A DNA stretch of 64,000 nucleotides. It comes from Ureibacillus sinduriensis BLB-1 = JCM 15800. GTDB taxonomy: Bacteria; Bacillota; Bacilli; Bacillales_A; Planococcaceae. The stretch covers positions 212,786-276,785 of the forward strand of contig NZ_JPVO01000053.1 of NCBI RefSeq assembly GCF_000772955.1. Direction: 5' to 3'. Made by a program: the position numbers and the translations under genes. The notes under the pieces were generated by a model. The model did not search any database, was not told where the DNA came from, and worked only from the letters and a program-made list of their open reading frames with translations. Within the stretch, counting starts at the first letter, position 1, and every line of letters begins with the position of its first letter. Below are positions 9,140-19,113 of the stretch, piece after piece.

Positions 9140-11284
9140 TTGAATATTGGAATCGCATCCGGGGGGGCTACTTTATTGATACCAAAATATAAAAAGCCAA
9201 AAAAGAAGAAGAATCCAGTTAACCAAACTGAGAAGAAAAAACAGAAAATTCAAAAGGGTTCAACGAAGATTCGAAAGCAAAAGAGTCAGAAAGAACTAAG
9301 CAAGCAAGGACGAATGATCAGTATCCGAACTAGATTCATAAGTGCCATTCTATTGATTTCGATCATCCCGCTAATCGCTGTTGCATTTTTTATTCAAAAT
9401 AATAATAGTGGTATTTTGATAGAGAAAGAACAAGATGCCATGCAGAAACTTGCAGTGAGTAAGGCGCAGTCCATCGAACAATGGTTCAGCTCGCAATTAT
9501 CCGAAATGCAAGTAGCTGCTGCTAGTGATGTCATGAAAACAATGAATGCTGAACGAATCTTGCCTTATATCAATATGTTGGAAAATCGTTCAGATGAATT
9601 TGAAACGATGTTTGTTATTGATAAAGAAGGAACGGTATTGACCCACACATTAAAAGGGAGTATCGGGGCGGATTATAGCAAGCAAAGTTATGTACCGAGT
9701 GTATTTGGAGGTAAATCTGTATTCTCCGAGGTATTAATTTCTGAAGAGACAGGGAATCGGGTTGTCATTGCGGCCACGCCGATCATTAATGACAAAGGGT
9801 TAATTGTAGGAATACTTGCTGGTGCAGCAAACCTGGAAGATTTGATTGATACATATTTGGCGGAGGAAGAAAGTTCCAACTCAATCACACTGGTTGACGG
9901 GCAAGGCATTATTCAAGAACATCCTTCAGACGATTTGATTGGAAGTAAGTTTGAGGAAGCTAATATCGGAGCTTTAAGATCATATATAGAGAAAAGTACT
10001 CAAGAAGCAGGCATTTCTAGATTTGATTATGAGAATGAAGAGTACATCATCACCTACACACCGATTCAATCGATCGGCTATGGACTAAGTATTTATACAC
10101 CTTCCGACGAAATACTTGCTGACTCAAATGCTCTAAAAAATACGACAATCCTCATGATTTGTATTGCAGCTGTCCTCATCGTTCTAGTAACTTTTATTAT
10201 TGTAAGAAGCATTACGAAGCCTATTCTTGTCCTTTCAGCAAAAATGGAAAGAATCGCCACTGGGGATCTTACGACTAGGGTTATTAATACAAAACGACGA
10301 GATGAAATTGGGCAACTCTCAAACAACTTCAATCTAATGATTGATAATATTAAGCATCTTGTCTCAGAAATTAAAAAGGCGTCGGATAACGTACTTTCTT
10401 CTTCCGAAGAGCTATCGGCAAGTTCGGATGAAACTGTTCAAGCTACAGAACAGATTGCAGCTTCGATCCAAACGATTGCGTCCAACACGGAAACACAAGT
10501 CAGCTTTACGGACAACGCAAAAACAGTCGTTACGAATATATCTAATGGTATAACGGCAATCGCGGATAATATCCAACAGACGAACGAAATTTCGAGCAAA
10601 GCAGTTGATGCTTCCAGCTCTGGTTCCGAAGTGATTGGCAATACGATTACCTTTATGAAAACGGTTGAAGAAAAAACGAATGCAGCATCTGATACAATCA
10701 ATGGACTTGGGAAAAAATCATCGGAAATCAATGACATCATTTCTGTAATTACCGACATTGCCAGCCAAACAAACTTGCTAGCACTTAATGCGGCTATTGA
10801 AGCTGCAAGGGCAGGCGAATATGGAAGAGGTTTTGCCGTTGTTGCCGACGAGGTGCGCAAACTTGCTGAACAATCAAGTAAAGCATCCGGACAAATTAGT
10901 GATTTGATCAAGGATATACAAAATGAGATTGCTTTATCCATTCAAGCAATGGATGAGGGAAATTCAGCCGTAAACGATGGAAAAGAATTAGTGATAAGAG
11001 CTGGCAGTGAATTTGAAAATATTGCACAAGCTGTCGACAAAGTTTCCATTCATATGAAAGAAATACTAAATGAAAGTCAACACATTAAAAGCTCTTCAGA
11101 AAAAATGGTTGATGAAATTGAACATATATCCAAAATATCGATTGAAGCTTCACGCAATACGCAAGAGATTGCTTCGGCTTCCGAACAACAAAATGGTTCA
11201 ATGGAAGAGATCGCGGCTTCAGCGGATAATTTAGCAATTATGGCGGAGAATCTGAAATCCGCTGCGCAAGCTTTTAAAATGTAA
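9140..11284 (+). CDS. Methyl-accepting chemotaxis protein with Lys-rich N-terminal extension
   Basis: 714 aa as drawn. The first 55 or so residues are very Lys-rich and precede TM1 (about 65-85). Then comes a dCache-type extracellular sensor (about 90-325), TM2 (about 330-355), HAMP (355-410) and the methyl-accepting helical hairpin with the tip [20 protein letters not shown] and [12 protein letters not shown]. This is a membrane chemoreceptor that feeds CheA/CheW. The start is uncertain: TTG 9140 gives the longest form; TTG 9176 sits behind a G-run; ATG 9314 gives the conventional MCP N-terminus (MISIRTRF) but has a ribosome site (AAGGA) only three nt away. The purine-rich AGGGAGGG at about 9101 is too far from any of them. 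The 195 bp upstream are extremely AT-rich. Confidence 0.9.
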   Translation: MNIGIASGGATLLIPKYKKPKKKKNPVNQTEKKKQKIQKGSTKIRKQKSQKELSKQGRMISIRTRFISAILLISIIPLIAVAFFIQNNNSGILIEKEQDAMQKLAVSKAQSIEQWFSSQLSEMQVAAASDVMKTMNAERILPYINMLENRSDEFETMFVIDKEGTVLTHTLKGSIGADYSKQSYVPSVFGGKSVFSEVLISEETGNRVVIAATPIINDKGLIVGILAGAANLEDLIDTYLAEEESSNSITLVDGQGIIQEHPSDDLIGSKFEEANIGALRSYIEKSTQEAGISRFDYENEEYIITYTPIQSIGYGLSIYTPSDEILADSNALKNTTILMICIAAVLIVLVTFIIVRSITKPILVLSAKMERIATGDLTTRVINTKRRDEIGQLSNNFNLMIDNIKHLVSEIKKASDNVLSSSEELSASSDETVQATEQIAASIQTIASNTETQVSFTDNAKTVVTNISNGITAIADNIQQTNEISSKAVDASSSGSEVIGNTITFMKTVEEKTNAASDTINGLGKKSSEINDIISVITDIASQTNLLALNAAIEAARAGEYGRGFAVVADEVRKLAEQSSKASGQISDLIKDIQNEIALSIQAMDEGNSAVNDGKELVIRAGSEFENIAQAVDKVSIHMKEILNESQHIKSSSEKMVDEIEHISKISIEASRNTQEIASASEQQNGSMEEIAASADNLAIMAENLKSAAQAFKM

Positions 11285-11288
11285 AGTT

Positions 11289-11336
11289 ATAGGCAATTTT
11301 TTCGTTAATTAAGCGAAAAAATTGCCTATTTTCTTT
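11289..11336 (+). terminator. Terminator after MCP gene
   Basis: Perfect 16-bp arms at 11289-11304 and 11314-11329 (ATAGGCAATTTTTTCG and its complement) around a 9-nt loop, followed by a T-rich tail. Confidence 0.9.
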
Positions 11337-11348
11337 GCAAAATTAAAA

Positions 11349-11378
11349 AGTATAGTTCAATTCTTTATCGACATCCTA
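11349..11378 (+). promoter_or_regulatory. Possible sigma-G (forespore) promoter for the ger operon
   Basis: AGTATA at 11349 and CATCCTA at 11372, 17 nt apart, fit the sigma-G pattern (TGMATA-like -35, CATnnTA -10). The site lies between the MCP terminator and the gerA-type start, where a forespore promoter is expected. Match by eye only. Confidence 0.4.
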
Positions 11379-11407
11379 TGTAAAGATAGGAAATGGAGAG
11401 AAGTTTT

Positions 11408-12937
11408 ATGTTCAGAGAACCAAAAAAAAATGCAACGAATTCAAATGAACAACAGAATAAAGAGGAACCTGAAAAATTACCAATTCCAGCATCGAAAAGG
11501 GAGTTTCTCGATGTTCTTAAAGAGAAGGTTCATTCACCCGCAGATTTGGTTATCAAAAATATTAGTGCCACAGTTACTATTGTCTATCTGGACTTTCTCA
11601 TCGACGGGAAAATTTTGAACGAACAAATATTGCCTATTTTAGAAAAAGAACAAAGTGCCCCACCAAAAACGATAAAAGAAAAACTTCCTATTGCGGAAAT
11701 AGACTTATCTGCGGAGCTTAATAAAAGTGTATTGGAAATGCTGATAGGTGCTGTATTAATTCATTCGGAAGGCCATTCCGAACTGGTCATTGCCAAAATA
11801 TCCTCCTACCAATCGAGAGGTTTATCCGCACCGGAGAACGAATCCCAAGTAATCGGTTCACAGGTGGGCTTTAATGAAAACCTGGCGACAAATATATCAT
11901 TGATTCGCCGTTATATTACCAATCCCAATTTGTGTAATGAAAAGTTTACTTTAGGGAAAGACACGATGACTTCATTATCGGTGCTATATATTGACGGCAT
12001 TGCATCCGAGCAGCATGTCAATACAATACGTCAAAGGATTGAAGATCTTGATATTTCGGACTTGCTTGACAGTGCCGTATTATCGGAATTGATAGATGAT
12101 AACTCATTTTCTATGTTTCCTCAGTTGTTATTAACAGAAAGACCCGATAGATTCTGCGATGGCCTTCTAAGCGGGAAAGTAGGGATTGTTGTTAACGGCA
12201 GTTCCATGGCGATCCTCTGTCCATATACATTCATTGAATTTTTTCAAAGCAGGGAAGACCAAAACCTTCGTTGGCAAATAGCAACATTTATCCGCTTGCT
12301 ACGTTTTATGGCAATGATAATTTCTATTTTTTTCACCCCTATCTATGTTGCGGCCCTAACCTTCCATTATGAAGTTATCCCGCAGCCATTATTGGTTCCT
12401 TTGAGTGAATCAAGGGCAATTGTTCCTTTCCCTCCAATTATTGAAGCTTTGGTGCTGGAATTGATTATTGAGTTGCTTCGGGAGGCCGGGGCAAGATTGC
12501 CAACAAAGGTCGGGCAAACGATCGGGATTGTTGGTGGTATCGTACTGGGAACAGCAGCTGTTGAAGCAGGTATCACAAGCAACATATTGATTATTATCAT
12601 CGCTTTATGCGCACTAGCATCGTTTACAACCCCTAATTACCTGATGGGTAATGTCATTAGGATATTACGTTTTCCAATCATAATATTGGCAGGTTTTTGG
12701 GGATTTTTCGGTGTAATGCTGGCGTTTTGTTTCCTTATTATTCATTTATTAAGACAATCGAGCTTGGGAGCACCGTACATGGCACCGATTTACCCGCCAA
12801 GGTGGAAAGACTGGCCGGATAGTTTTATCAGGATGCCATTACCGTTTATTAGTCGCCAATCAGTAAATTCAAGAGCACAGAGTAACAATCAGGAAACAAA
12901 CGAAAACCTTGCAAAAGAAGAGAAGGTGATCAGGTGA
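11408..12937 (+). CDS. Spore germination receptor subunit A (GerA family)
   Basis: 509 aa from ATG 11408, chosen because GGAGAG lies seven nt upstream; the in-frame ATG at 11393 overlaps that ribosome site. The large N-terminal hydrophilic domain of about 280 residues (SADLVIKNI-like start, TSLSVLYIDGIA, DSAVLSELIDDN, TERPDRFCDGLLSGKVG) is followed by about five membrane segments, including the conserved EALVLELIIELLREAGARLP. GerA-type A subunits sit in the spore inner membrane and, with B and C, sense germinants. First gene of a three-gene operon, overlapping the B gene by four nt. The germinant cannot be predicted from sequence. Confidence 0.93.
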   Translation: MFREPKKNATNSNEQQNKEEPEKLPIPASKREFLDVLKEKVHSPADLVIKNISATVTIVYLDFLIDGKILNEQILPILEKEQSAPPKTIKEKLPIAEIDLSAELNKSVLEMLIGAVLIHSEGHSELVIAKISSYQSRGLSAPENESQVIGSQVGFNENLATNISLIRRYITNPNLCNEKFTLGKDTMTSLSVLYIDGIASEQHVNTIRQRIEDLDISDLLDSAVLSELIDDNSFSMFPQLLLTERPDRFCDGLLSGKVGIVVNGSSMAILCPYTFIEFFQSREDQNLRWQIATFIRLLRFMAMIISIFFTPIYVAALTFHYEVIPQPLLVPLSESRAIVPFPPIIEALVLELIIELLREAGARLPTKVGQTIGIVGGIVLGTAAVEAGITSNILIIIIALCALASFTTPNYLMGNVIRILRFPIIILAGFWGFFGVMLAFCFLIIHLLRQSSLGAPYMAPIYPPRWKDWPDSFIRMPLPFISRQSVNSRAQSNNQETNENLAKEEKVIR

Positions 12938-14052
12938 AATCCACTCTCCAAATCGGCAATGACGAGAAGTTTAATGCCTCTCTCTTCTTTTTTGTCATTG
13001 CAGCAGCTCAAGTAGGTGTCGGTATTCATGGTTTTCAGCGTGTCGTTGTAAAAGATGCCGGTCATGATGCTTGGATTTCTGTTATATTAGCTGCTCTATT
13101 TTCACATATTGTTGTTTTTTTCATGATAAAGACGCTCGAATTATACCCTTCCAACGACCTATATGGTATTCATCTGGACATATTCGGCAAGTTCATCGGC
13201 AGTATTGTAAATATCATTTATGTTCTCTATTGTACATTTGCTTTCTATTCAGTAATCAAGAACTATATTGAAGTCATCAACACATGGGTATTTCCCGATC
13301 TGTCACAGTCATTCATTACAACGGTTTTGTTAATACTTGTAATTTACGCATTTACCGGCGGGTTAAGAGTCATGCTAGGAGTATGCTTTTTCAGTTTCAT
13401 GACGGGCCTTTGGATCTTGATTGTGGTGTACATGCCATTGAAGTATGCACATTATAATCATTTGTTGCCTCTATTTGGCCACGATATAACAAGCATTTTT
13501 AAAGGGGCTTATTCGATGACCTTTACAATCGTCGGATTTGAGGTCATCAATACACTTTATCCATATGCCAAGGAAAAAAATAAAGTTCAAAAATACGTTC
13601 ACCTTGCTCTTCTTTGTACATTATTCATTTATTTGTCCGTCATACTCGTATCACTTGTTTATTTCAGTGAAGCCCAATTGGAAAGAACTCTTTGGGCAAC
13701 CCTGACTTTATTTACCGTTATCAAACTCCCGTTTATAGAAAGAATCGAAATTATCATTATTTGTTTCTGGACCATTATTATATTGCCGAATCTTTGTTTA
13801 TTTGCTTGGTCAGCTTATCGCGGCGTAAAACGATTTAAAAATGTTAAGGGAACGACGTTTATTTGGCTTTTTAGCATCTTGATGTTTATCGCCAACATTC
13901 CGATGCAATCACGTACCCAAATAGATGATATAAACAATTTTTTTGCACAAATCGCTTTTGTCATCGTTTTTCTCTATCCTATCCTGCTCTATATCATGGC
14001 AAGTTTAAAAAATGTATTGAGAAAAGGGGGAAGAAAAAATGAAAAAGGGTAA
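12934..14052 (+). CDS. Spore germination receptor subunit B (GerB family)
   Basis: 372 aa, GTG start at 12934 overlapping the A-subunit stop in the GTGA arrangement, with AGGTGATCAG upstream. About ten hydrophobic helices spread along the whole length, as expected of the GerB/amino-acid-permease-like (APC superfamily) germination subunit: FFVIAAAQVGVGIHGFQR near the start, PYAKEKNKVQKY in the middle. It is thought to form the ligand-binding channel-like part of the receptor. The C-terminal GGRKNEKG tail overlaps the next gene by 14 nt, so translation of B and C is coupled. Confidence 0.92.
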   Translation: MKSTLQIGNDEKFNASLFFFVIAAAQVGVGIHGFQRVVVKDAGHDAWISVILAALFSHIVVFFMIKTLELYPSNDLYGIHLDIFGKFIGSIVNIIYVLYCTFAFYSVIKNYIEVINTWVFPDLSQSFITTVLLILVIYAFTGGLRVMLGVCFFSFMTGLWILIVVYMPLKYAHYNHLLPLFGHDITSIFKGAYSMTFTIVGFEVINTLYPYAKEKNKVQKYVHLALLCTLFIYLSVILVSLVYFSEAQLERTLWATLTLFTVIKLPFIERIEIIIICFWTIIILPNLCLFAWSAYRGVKRFKNVKGTTFIWLFSILMFIANIPMQSRTQIDDINNFFAQIAFVIVFLYPILLYIMASLKNVLRKGGRKNEKG

Positions 14053-15157
14053 TATTCTCATTGTTTTGCTACTTAGTTGCATTCTCGTCACCGGTTGTAC
14101 AAGTCAGGAAATCCTTGAAAGGATAGGTCTGGTTACCTTGATTGGTTATGATGCAGCAGAAGAAGATAAAGTGACAGCTACCTCCGTCATCAGGCAAATT
14201 AATCCTGAACTGCAAAGTAAAGTGGAAGTCCAATCCGAAACTGAAAGCACAAGTCGGGGGACTCGCGTTAAGGTGGATATGAAAACTTCTAAAAAACTGG
14301 CAGCCGGCCAATTGCGAGTCATACTATTCGGTGAGGACTTGGCGAAAAATGGCATAGAAGATGCATTGCACACCACCATGATGAATAATGAAATTAGTAC
14401 AAGCATTTATTTGGCTGTTGTAAAAGGTACGTCAAAATCGCTTCTTGAGTACCCTTACAAGGATGTTACGGATGTCGGCCAACATATTTACAATTTGATG
14501 GACCACAATATTGAACAACAGCACATTATTTCCTCGACATTGCACGAAATTGTCCGGGATAATTACTCTGAAGTGAGAAATTTTGCTTTGCCCATTCTAC
14601 GCAAAAACGGCGAATTCATTCAATTCGATGGAACTGCTTTTTTTAGCCATGGGAAAATGGTTGGGAATCTTCCGGCTGGGGATAACTTCTACATCTTAAT
14701 GATGCAGGATAATTTCAAAGACAGTACGCTCGAGTTAGTTTTAGATGGACAATCCATCGACTCATCCAAATTTGAAGAAAAGCAATTGCAAATCGCCATC
14801 GATTCCATCAAAACCAAAAGAAAAATCAAAGTGGTGAATCCGGAACAAAATGAGTTTGACCTGACCATCGATATGAAATGCAGACTATTGGAAATCAATT
14901 CTTTAATTCCAACCAGTGATGCAAAGTTGTTGGAAAAAATTGAAAAAGCTATAAACGAAAAGGTAAAGAATGAACTTTCACGGATCCTGAAATATAGTCA
15001 AGAGGTGAATTCCGATATTTACGGTTTCGGGGAACAGTATCGAGCGCAAGTTCGGGGTGCAAAATTAACTGACCAAAAGTGGAGAGAAATGTTCCAGGAC
15101 ATGAAAGTAAATGTAGATGTTGATGTTGAAATCATTCGGAACGGCGTGTTTGAATAA
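14039..15157 (+). CDS. Spore germination lipoprotein subunit C (GerC family)
   Basis: 372 aa. A lipoprotein signal (hydrophobic stretch then VTGCTS, acylated Cys near residue 20) is followed by the GerC pattern: ERIGLVTLIGYDA, LRVILFGEDLAKNGI, and a C-terminal domain with KLTDQKWREMFQDMKV, then a short VDVEIIRNGVF end. GerC is anchored on the outer face of the spore inner membrane and completes the receptor. The AGAAAAGGGGG site lies inside the end of the B gene. No terminator is seen after it; a VanW gene starts 77 nt downstream and may be read from the same promoter. Confidence 0.92.
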   Translation: MKKGNILIVLLLSCILVTGCTSQEILERIGLVTLIGYDAAEEDKVTATSVIRQINPELQSKVEVQSETESTSRGTRVKVDMKTSKKLAAGQLRVILFGEDLAKNGIEDALHTTMMNNEISTSIYLAVVKGTSKSLLEYPYKDVTDVGQHIYNLMDHNIEQQHIISSTLHEIVRDNYSEVRNFALPILRKNGEFIQFDGTAFFSHGKMVGNLPAGDNFYILMMQDNFKDSTLELVLDGQSIDSSKFEEKQLQIAIDSIKTKRKIKVVNPEQNEFDLTIDMKCRLLEINSLIPTSDAKLLEKIEKAINEKVKNELSRILKYSQEVNSDIYGFGEQYRAQVRGAKLTDQKWREMFQDMKVNVDVDVEIIRNGVFE

Positions 15158-15234
15158 TTAGTGCCCCTTCATATTTCGATAGGTTTGGGGAATGCTAAGC
15201 CTATGAACATAGGTTAGGTTAGGTGTAAAGGCAA

Positions 15235-16185
15235 ATGAAAAATAATCAGGTTCTCTTTATTGTACTCGTCCTTTTTCTTGCATTGAATAGCACGGAAATT
15301 GCAGCTGAGGAAGCAACTGAGGGTGATTCGTTCGCTGAAAGAACGATTGCAATCATCGATCCATTCACAAAAGAAATAGTTAAGAAAATATCTCCTTCCG
15401 ATTATGAATTGGTAGCCGACTTTTCACGATTTAAAAATGACGTTGAAAAATGGGTCCATCAATTTGCAAATGGTACCGAGAACAGCGGTGGTTATTTGAA
15501 ACCGATGATTCTGGATAAAATAGGTGATCACGGAGAAATCATAAAAGGCAGACCACTTATCAAAGTAGATGAAGAGGGGCTTGTGGAACAAATTATTCAA
15601 CATTCTTTTTCAGGAGGAGAAATTGAATTACCTCTAAAGTATATACAAAGTGATTATAGCGAAAAGGATATTCCTTATCTTAACGAAGTGGTGCTGGCAT
15701 CCTATAGCACAAACTTTAAAGCGTATAAAACCGGAAGAAGCAAAAACATCGAATTATCTGCACTAGCCATTGATAATGTGATTGTGGGCAATAATGACAT
15801 TTTTTCGTTTAATTCCGTTGTCGGCCCAAGAGACGTCGCAACAGGCTATCAAATGGCACCTGAGATTATTAAAGGTAAAATGGTCATGGGAATTGGTGGT
15901 GGAATTTGTCAAACATCTTCCACTTTGTTTAATGCGGTGGATAAATTGGATCTAAACATTATTGAAAGGCATAATCACTCAAAGGACGTAGGATATGTTC
16001 CGAAAGGAAGGGATGCAACGGTATCCTTCGGTGGTTTGGATTTTAAATTTCAAAACACATTAGGCGTTCCTTTCCTGGTGAAAGCTTATTATCAACCAGG
16101 CACTATAACCATTCAAATTAAAACTTCCAAAGAATACGAACAAATCTTGAAAAATGAACTAAGTCAATTACCTGAAGACACGTGA
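15235..16185 (+). CDS. VanW-family secreted protein, paralogue of the 7.9-kb gene
   Basis: 316 aa. The N-terminal signal peptide has a type I cleavage context (LNSTEIAAEEA) and no lipobox cysteine, unlike its paralogue at 7925. The two share layout and long identical stretches, including GIGGGICQTSSTLFNAVD, VASY, and the GRDATVS-GLDF-FQN region. VanW activity is unknown. The position directly behind the germination operon suggests possible co-transcription and a spore-envelope or cortex-related role; that is inference from context only. It ends inside a terminator hairpin. Confidence 0.88.
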   Translation: MKNNQVLFIVLVLFLALNSTEIAAEEATEGDSFAERTIAIIDPFTKEIVKKISPSDYELVADFSRFKNDVEKWVHQFANGTENSGGYLKPMILDKIGDHGEIIKGRPLIKVDEEGLVEQIIQHSFSGGEIELPLKYIQSDYSEKDIPYLNEVVLASYSTNFKAYKTGRSKNIELSALAIDNVIVGNNDIFSFNSVVGPRDVATGYQMAPEIIKGKMVMGIGGGICQTSSTLFNAVDKLDLNIIERHNHSKDVGYVPKGRDATVSFGGLDFKFQNTLGVPFLVKAYYQPGTITIQIKTSKEYEQILKNELSQLPEDT

Positions 16186-16203
16186 CTCCCGTGTCTTTTT
16201 CTT
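16176..16203 (+). terminator. Terminator overlapping the end of the second VanW gene
   Basis: The stem AGACACG/CGTGTCT followed by a T-run overlaps the last codons, so the stop codon lies in the hairpin. Confidence 0.85.
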
Positions 16204-16325
16204 TTTGTAAGCAAAAAGCCTTGCTTGAGGAATAGGGAAGAAAATAGCATAATGAGATTAGTAGAAAAAGCAACAATCTCCAAAACAGGTTTATCTTTAA
16301 TTTATTTTGAAAGGTTGGTTTTTAA

Positions 16326-17903
16326 ATGAAAGAATTATGGTATGGTGGTCCCATATATACAATGGTTCAAGAAAATGAAATGGTTGAAGCGGTACTGGTA
16401 GAGAACGGCAAAATTGTGGAAATAGGGTCAATCGATAAACTGAAAATGAAAGCGGATGCATTTGGCGATCTTGAAGGGGCTGCGATGTATCCAGGATTTG
16501 TCGATAGTCATCTTCATATCCTTTTCCATGGGGAAAAGTTAATTCGACTAGATTTGTCAAAAGCTGCTTCGGCAGAAGAAATGCTAGCAATGGTGCGAGA
16601 TGCTGCTAAAAATACGCCTTCAGATAAATGGTTATTTGGGGAAGGGTGGAATGAAAATAATTTCAGCGACAAACGGATACCCACAATGCAAGAGCTCGAT
16701 GCTATCCGAACAGCCCCGATCCTTTTAACCCGCGTTTGTCACCATGTAATTTTGGGGAATTCCGCGGCTCTACAAGCAGGTGGCATTCAAGAAGATACTG
16801 AATCACCTGCAGGCGGCAAGATTGGACGAGATCATCAAATGAAGCTAAATGGCCTTTTATATGAGCAAGCCTGCAACATGGTGACCAATGCTATACCACG
16901 GGAAGGAGAAGCATATATACAAGATCTAGTCGGGTCATTAAATCTAGCCATTGATGACATGTTGTCAAAAGGTTTGACGGGTGGACATACTGAAGATATG
17001 AGCTATTTTGGCGTCTTTACGAATCCTCTTACGGCATATGAGAGAGTAATCGGGGAGAAACATCACTTCCGAGTGAATTTATTGCGGCACCATACTGTAT
17101 TTGAAGAGATGATGAAAGCCGATTTGTCATTTGATGAGCCATTTATTGAACCAGGTGCCATGAAAATATTTGCGGATGGTTCACTAGGTGGGGCAACTGC
17201 AGCGCTCATTGAACCATATTCCGATCAGCCATCGAATAAAGGTCTACTCATTCATACAGATGACCAACTCGAGGAACTTGTGAAGTTAGCACGCAAGTAC
17301 AATGAAGCTATTGCCGTACACATGATTGGAGATGCGGCGGCGGAACAAGTTGTCAAGGCAATCGAAAAATACCCTATCACCAAAGGAAAACGTGATCGAT
17401 TAATCCACTGTTGCGTGTTAAATGAAGATTTACTGAATCGAATGACGAAATTACCAGCGGTAATTGACATCCAACCAGCATTTGTCTCTTCTGATTTCCC
17501 ATGGGTTAGAGAAAGACTTGGAGAAGCTCGTCTTGAATACGCTTATGCATGGAAAAAAATGCTGGATAGCGGCATGATGTGCGCAGCAGGAACAGATGCC
17601 CCAATCGAAGACATTAACCCAATTGCTTCCATTTATGCAGCAGTTGAACGTAAAAAGCCATTTTCTGACAATGAAAGCTATCTTCCGGAAGAGAAGCTTA
17701 CGCGTTTTGAGGCAATCCGCGCCTACACCTATGGCAGTGCCCAAGCTATTGGCAAAGAGGATGTGCGAGGGCTTATTCAACCGGGGTATGATGCTGACTT
17801 TTCTATTTTTAATCGAGATTTATTTGATGGTACTTCTGAAGATATGTTGCAAGCAAAGGCTGTTAAAACGGTCGTTGCTGGACGAATCGTTTTTGAATTA
17901 TAA
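16326..17903 (+). CDS. Metal-dependent amidohydrolase, YtcJ-like (Amidohydro_3)
   Basis: 525 aa, the usual length of the YtcJ-type subfamily. The beta-sandwich start (MKELWYGGPIYTM) leads to FVDSHLHIL with metal-binding H62 and H64. The middle holds KIFADGSLGG, HMIGDAAAEQ and IHCCVL; the C-terminal metal aspartate is in GTDAPIEDINP; the closing sandwich strand is YDADFSIFNRDLF. Members hydrolyse varied amides and cyclic amides, and the substrate here is unknown. ATG 16326 follows GAAAGGTTGG. It stands alone between two terminators. Confidence 0.88.
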   Translation: MKELWYGGPIYTMVQENEMVEAVLVENGKIVEIGSIDKLKMKADAFGDLEGAAMYPGFVDSHLHILFHGEKLIRLDLSKAASAEEMLAMVRDAAKNTPSDKWLFGEGWNENNFSDKRIPTMQELDAIRTAPILLTRVCHHVILGNSAALQAGGIQEDTESPAGGKIGRDHQMKLNGLLYEQACNMVTNAIPREGEAYIQDLVGSLNLAIDDMLSKGLTGGHTEDMSYFGVFTNPLTAYERVIGEKHHFRVNLLRHHTVFEEMMKADLSFDEPFIEPGAMKIFADGSLGGATAALIEPYSDQPSNKGLLIHTDDQLEELVKLARKYNEAIAVHMIGDAAAEQVVKAIEKYPITKGKRDRLIHCCVLNEDLLNRMTKLPAVIDIQPAFVSSDFPWVRERLGEARLEYAYAWKKMLDSGMMCAAGTDAPIEDINPIASIYAAVERKKPFSDNESYLPEEKLTRFEAIRAYTYGSAQAIGKEDVRGLIQPGYDADFSIFNRDLFDGTSEDMLQAKAVKTVVAGRIVFEL

Positions 17904-17908
17904 CATGG

Positions 17909-17942
17909 AATCCCCCCTTGTTAATGGAAAGGGGGGATTTAT
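17909..17942. terminator. Bidirectional terminator between convergent genes
   Basis: The arms AATCCCCCCTT and AAGGGGGGATT around a 9-nt loop have A-rich and T-rich flanks, so it can serve both the amidohydrolase gene (+) and the SDR gene (-). Confidence 0.85.
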
Positions 17943-18863
17943 TCAGAATTTAAATGTAACACCGGTTAGTTCCTCCGACAATGTCCATAGATTACTGGAT
18001 ACATTTTCAACAAACTGCTCATTTAACAGTTCCAATTCGGCAGGAAAACCTTTAATCCCTTTTCGTCCATCTGGCCCGATATATTCTCCCCCTCTTATGG
18101 AGTGCTCTGTTGCTGCGTATAAAATTGGGTATGCAGCCGCCTCCGCGCTCTGACCAATCATTTTTAGTGAGGCACGGGTCAATCGAGCTTTAAGACTTCG
18201 GGAACCTTTACCGAATAAATAAGTTTGAGCTATTCCCGGATGACAGGCAATACTTTTGGAATCAATGTTCCGGGATCGCAACCGGTATTGGAGCTCCTTT
18301 GCAAAATACATACAAGCAAGCTTACTTTGACCATAGCTTTTCAGCTCTGTGCTTTTGTATTTCTTTCCAGTAAATTTACCAAACTCAGGTTTCAAGTTAT
18401 GCGCTGCTAGACTTCCAACAGAAACAACCCTTGAATCAGGAGTTTTGATAATTAAATCGAGCAACAGGCCAGTCAGAGCAAAATGCCCTAAAAAGTTAAT
18501 GCCGAACTGTGCTTCAAATCCATCTTTTGTTTCTTTGCGGGGAGGCATCATCACGCCTGCATTATTTATAAGCAACGATAATGAGCGGAATCGCATTTTA
18601 AATTCGGCTGCAAATTCTTTCACACTTTCTAAATCGCCTAAATCCAATTTCAACACGTGGACGTCTGCATTAGGACATCCTTTTTTGATTTTATCGACCG
18701 CTTCATGCCCCTTATTCATATTTCGAACTGCTAGAATGACCGTTGCGAAGTTTTCGGCAAGGGCTAGACTTGTTTCAAAGCCGATTCCACTATTTCCTCC
18801 GGTAACAATTGCTACTTTTCCTGTTAAATCTCCAATGTCTCTTTTAGTCCAACCTCTAGGCAA
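17943..18863 (-). CDS. Short-chain dehydrogenase/reductase, retinol-dehydrogenase-like
   Basis: 306 aa with a TTG start at 18863 behind AAGGAG (10 nt). The cofactor loop TGGNSGIG is at residues 21-28 and NNAG at 100-103; the catalytic triad is S148, Y177 and K181 (YGQSK). A basic/neutral pattern after strand beta-2 (AVRNMNKG) suggests NADP(H). The overall pattern (FGINFLGHFALTGLLLD, HPGIAQT) matches the extended group annotated as oxidoreductase or retinol dehydrogenase-like; the real substrate is unknown. It is followed by the shared terminator and converges with the amidohydrolase gene. Confidence 0.88.
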   Translation of the reverse strand: MPRGWTKRDIGDLTGKVAIVTGGNSGIGFETSLALAENFATVILAVRNMNKGHEAVDKIKKGCPNADVHVLKLDLGDLESVKEFAAEFKMRFRSLSLLINNAGVMMPPRKETKDGFEAQFGINFLGHFALTGLLLDLIIKTPDSRVVSVGSLAAHNLKPEFGKFTGKKYKSTELKSYGQSKLACMYFAKELQYRLRSRNIDSKSIACHPGIAQTYLFGKGSRSLKARLTRASLKMIGQSAEAAAYPILYAATEHSIRGGEYIGPDGRKGIKGFPAELELLNEQFVENVSSNLWTLSEELTGVTFKF

Positions 18864-19076
18864 CTTTCACACACTCCTTTTTACCCTAATAATTGATGGG
18901 GTTAACGTTCTATATGAAGTCTAGTAGATTATGTTCTATTATATGTTCTAAACTTGGAAACAGAAGAAAACGGAGGATGTTGTTTTAAGAAGCATGCAAG
19001 GAGTTTGCATATATTGAAAGAGGAAGGGCAAAAGACTTTCTACTCGCTGATACGAATTGTACTGTATTTCACCGTC

Positions 19077-19107
19077 AAAAAAGCGACACAACTTCTCGCT
19101 GTGCCGC
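19077..19107 (-). terminator. Terminator after 3-hydroxyacyl-CoA dehydrogenase gene
   Basis: On the minus strand, GCGGCAC pairs with GTGTCGC (one G-U pair) and is followed by six T. Confidence 0.8.
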
Positions 19108-19113
19108 AATAAT

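Noticed and set aside
17596..18153. 185-codon plus-strand frame
   Set aside because: Antisense/out-of-frame shadow of the amidohydrolase and SDR genes, crossing the terminator.
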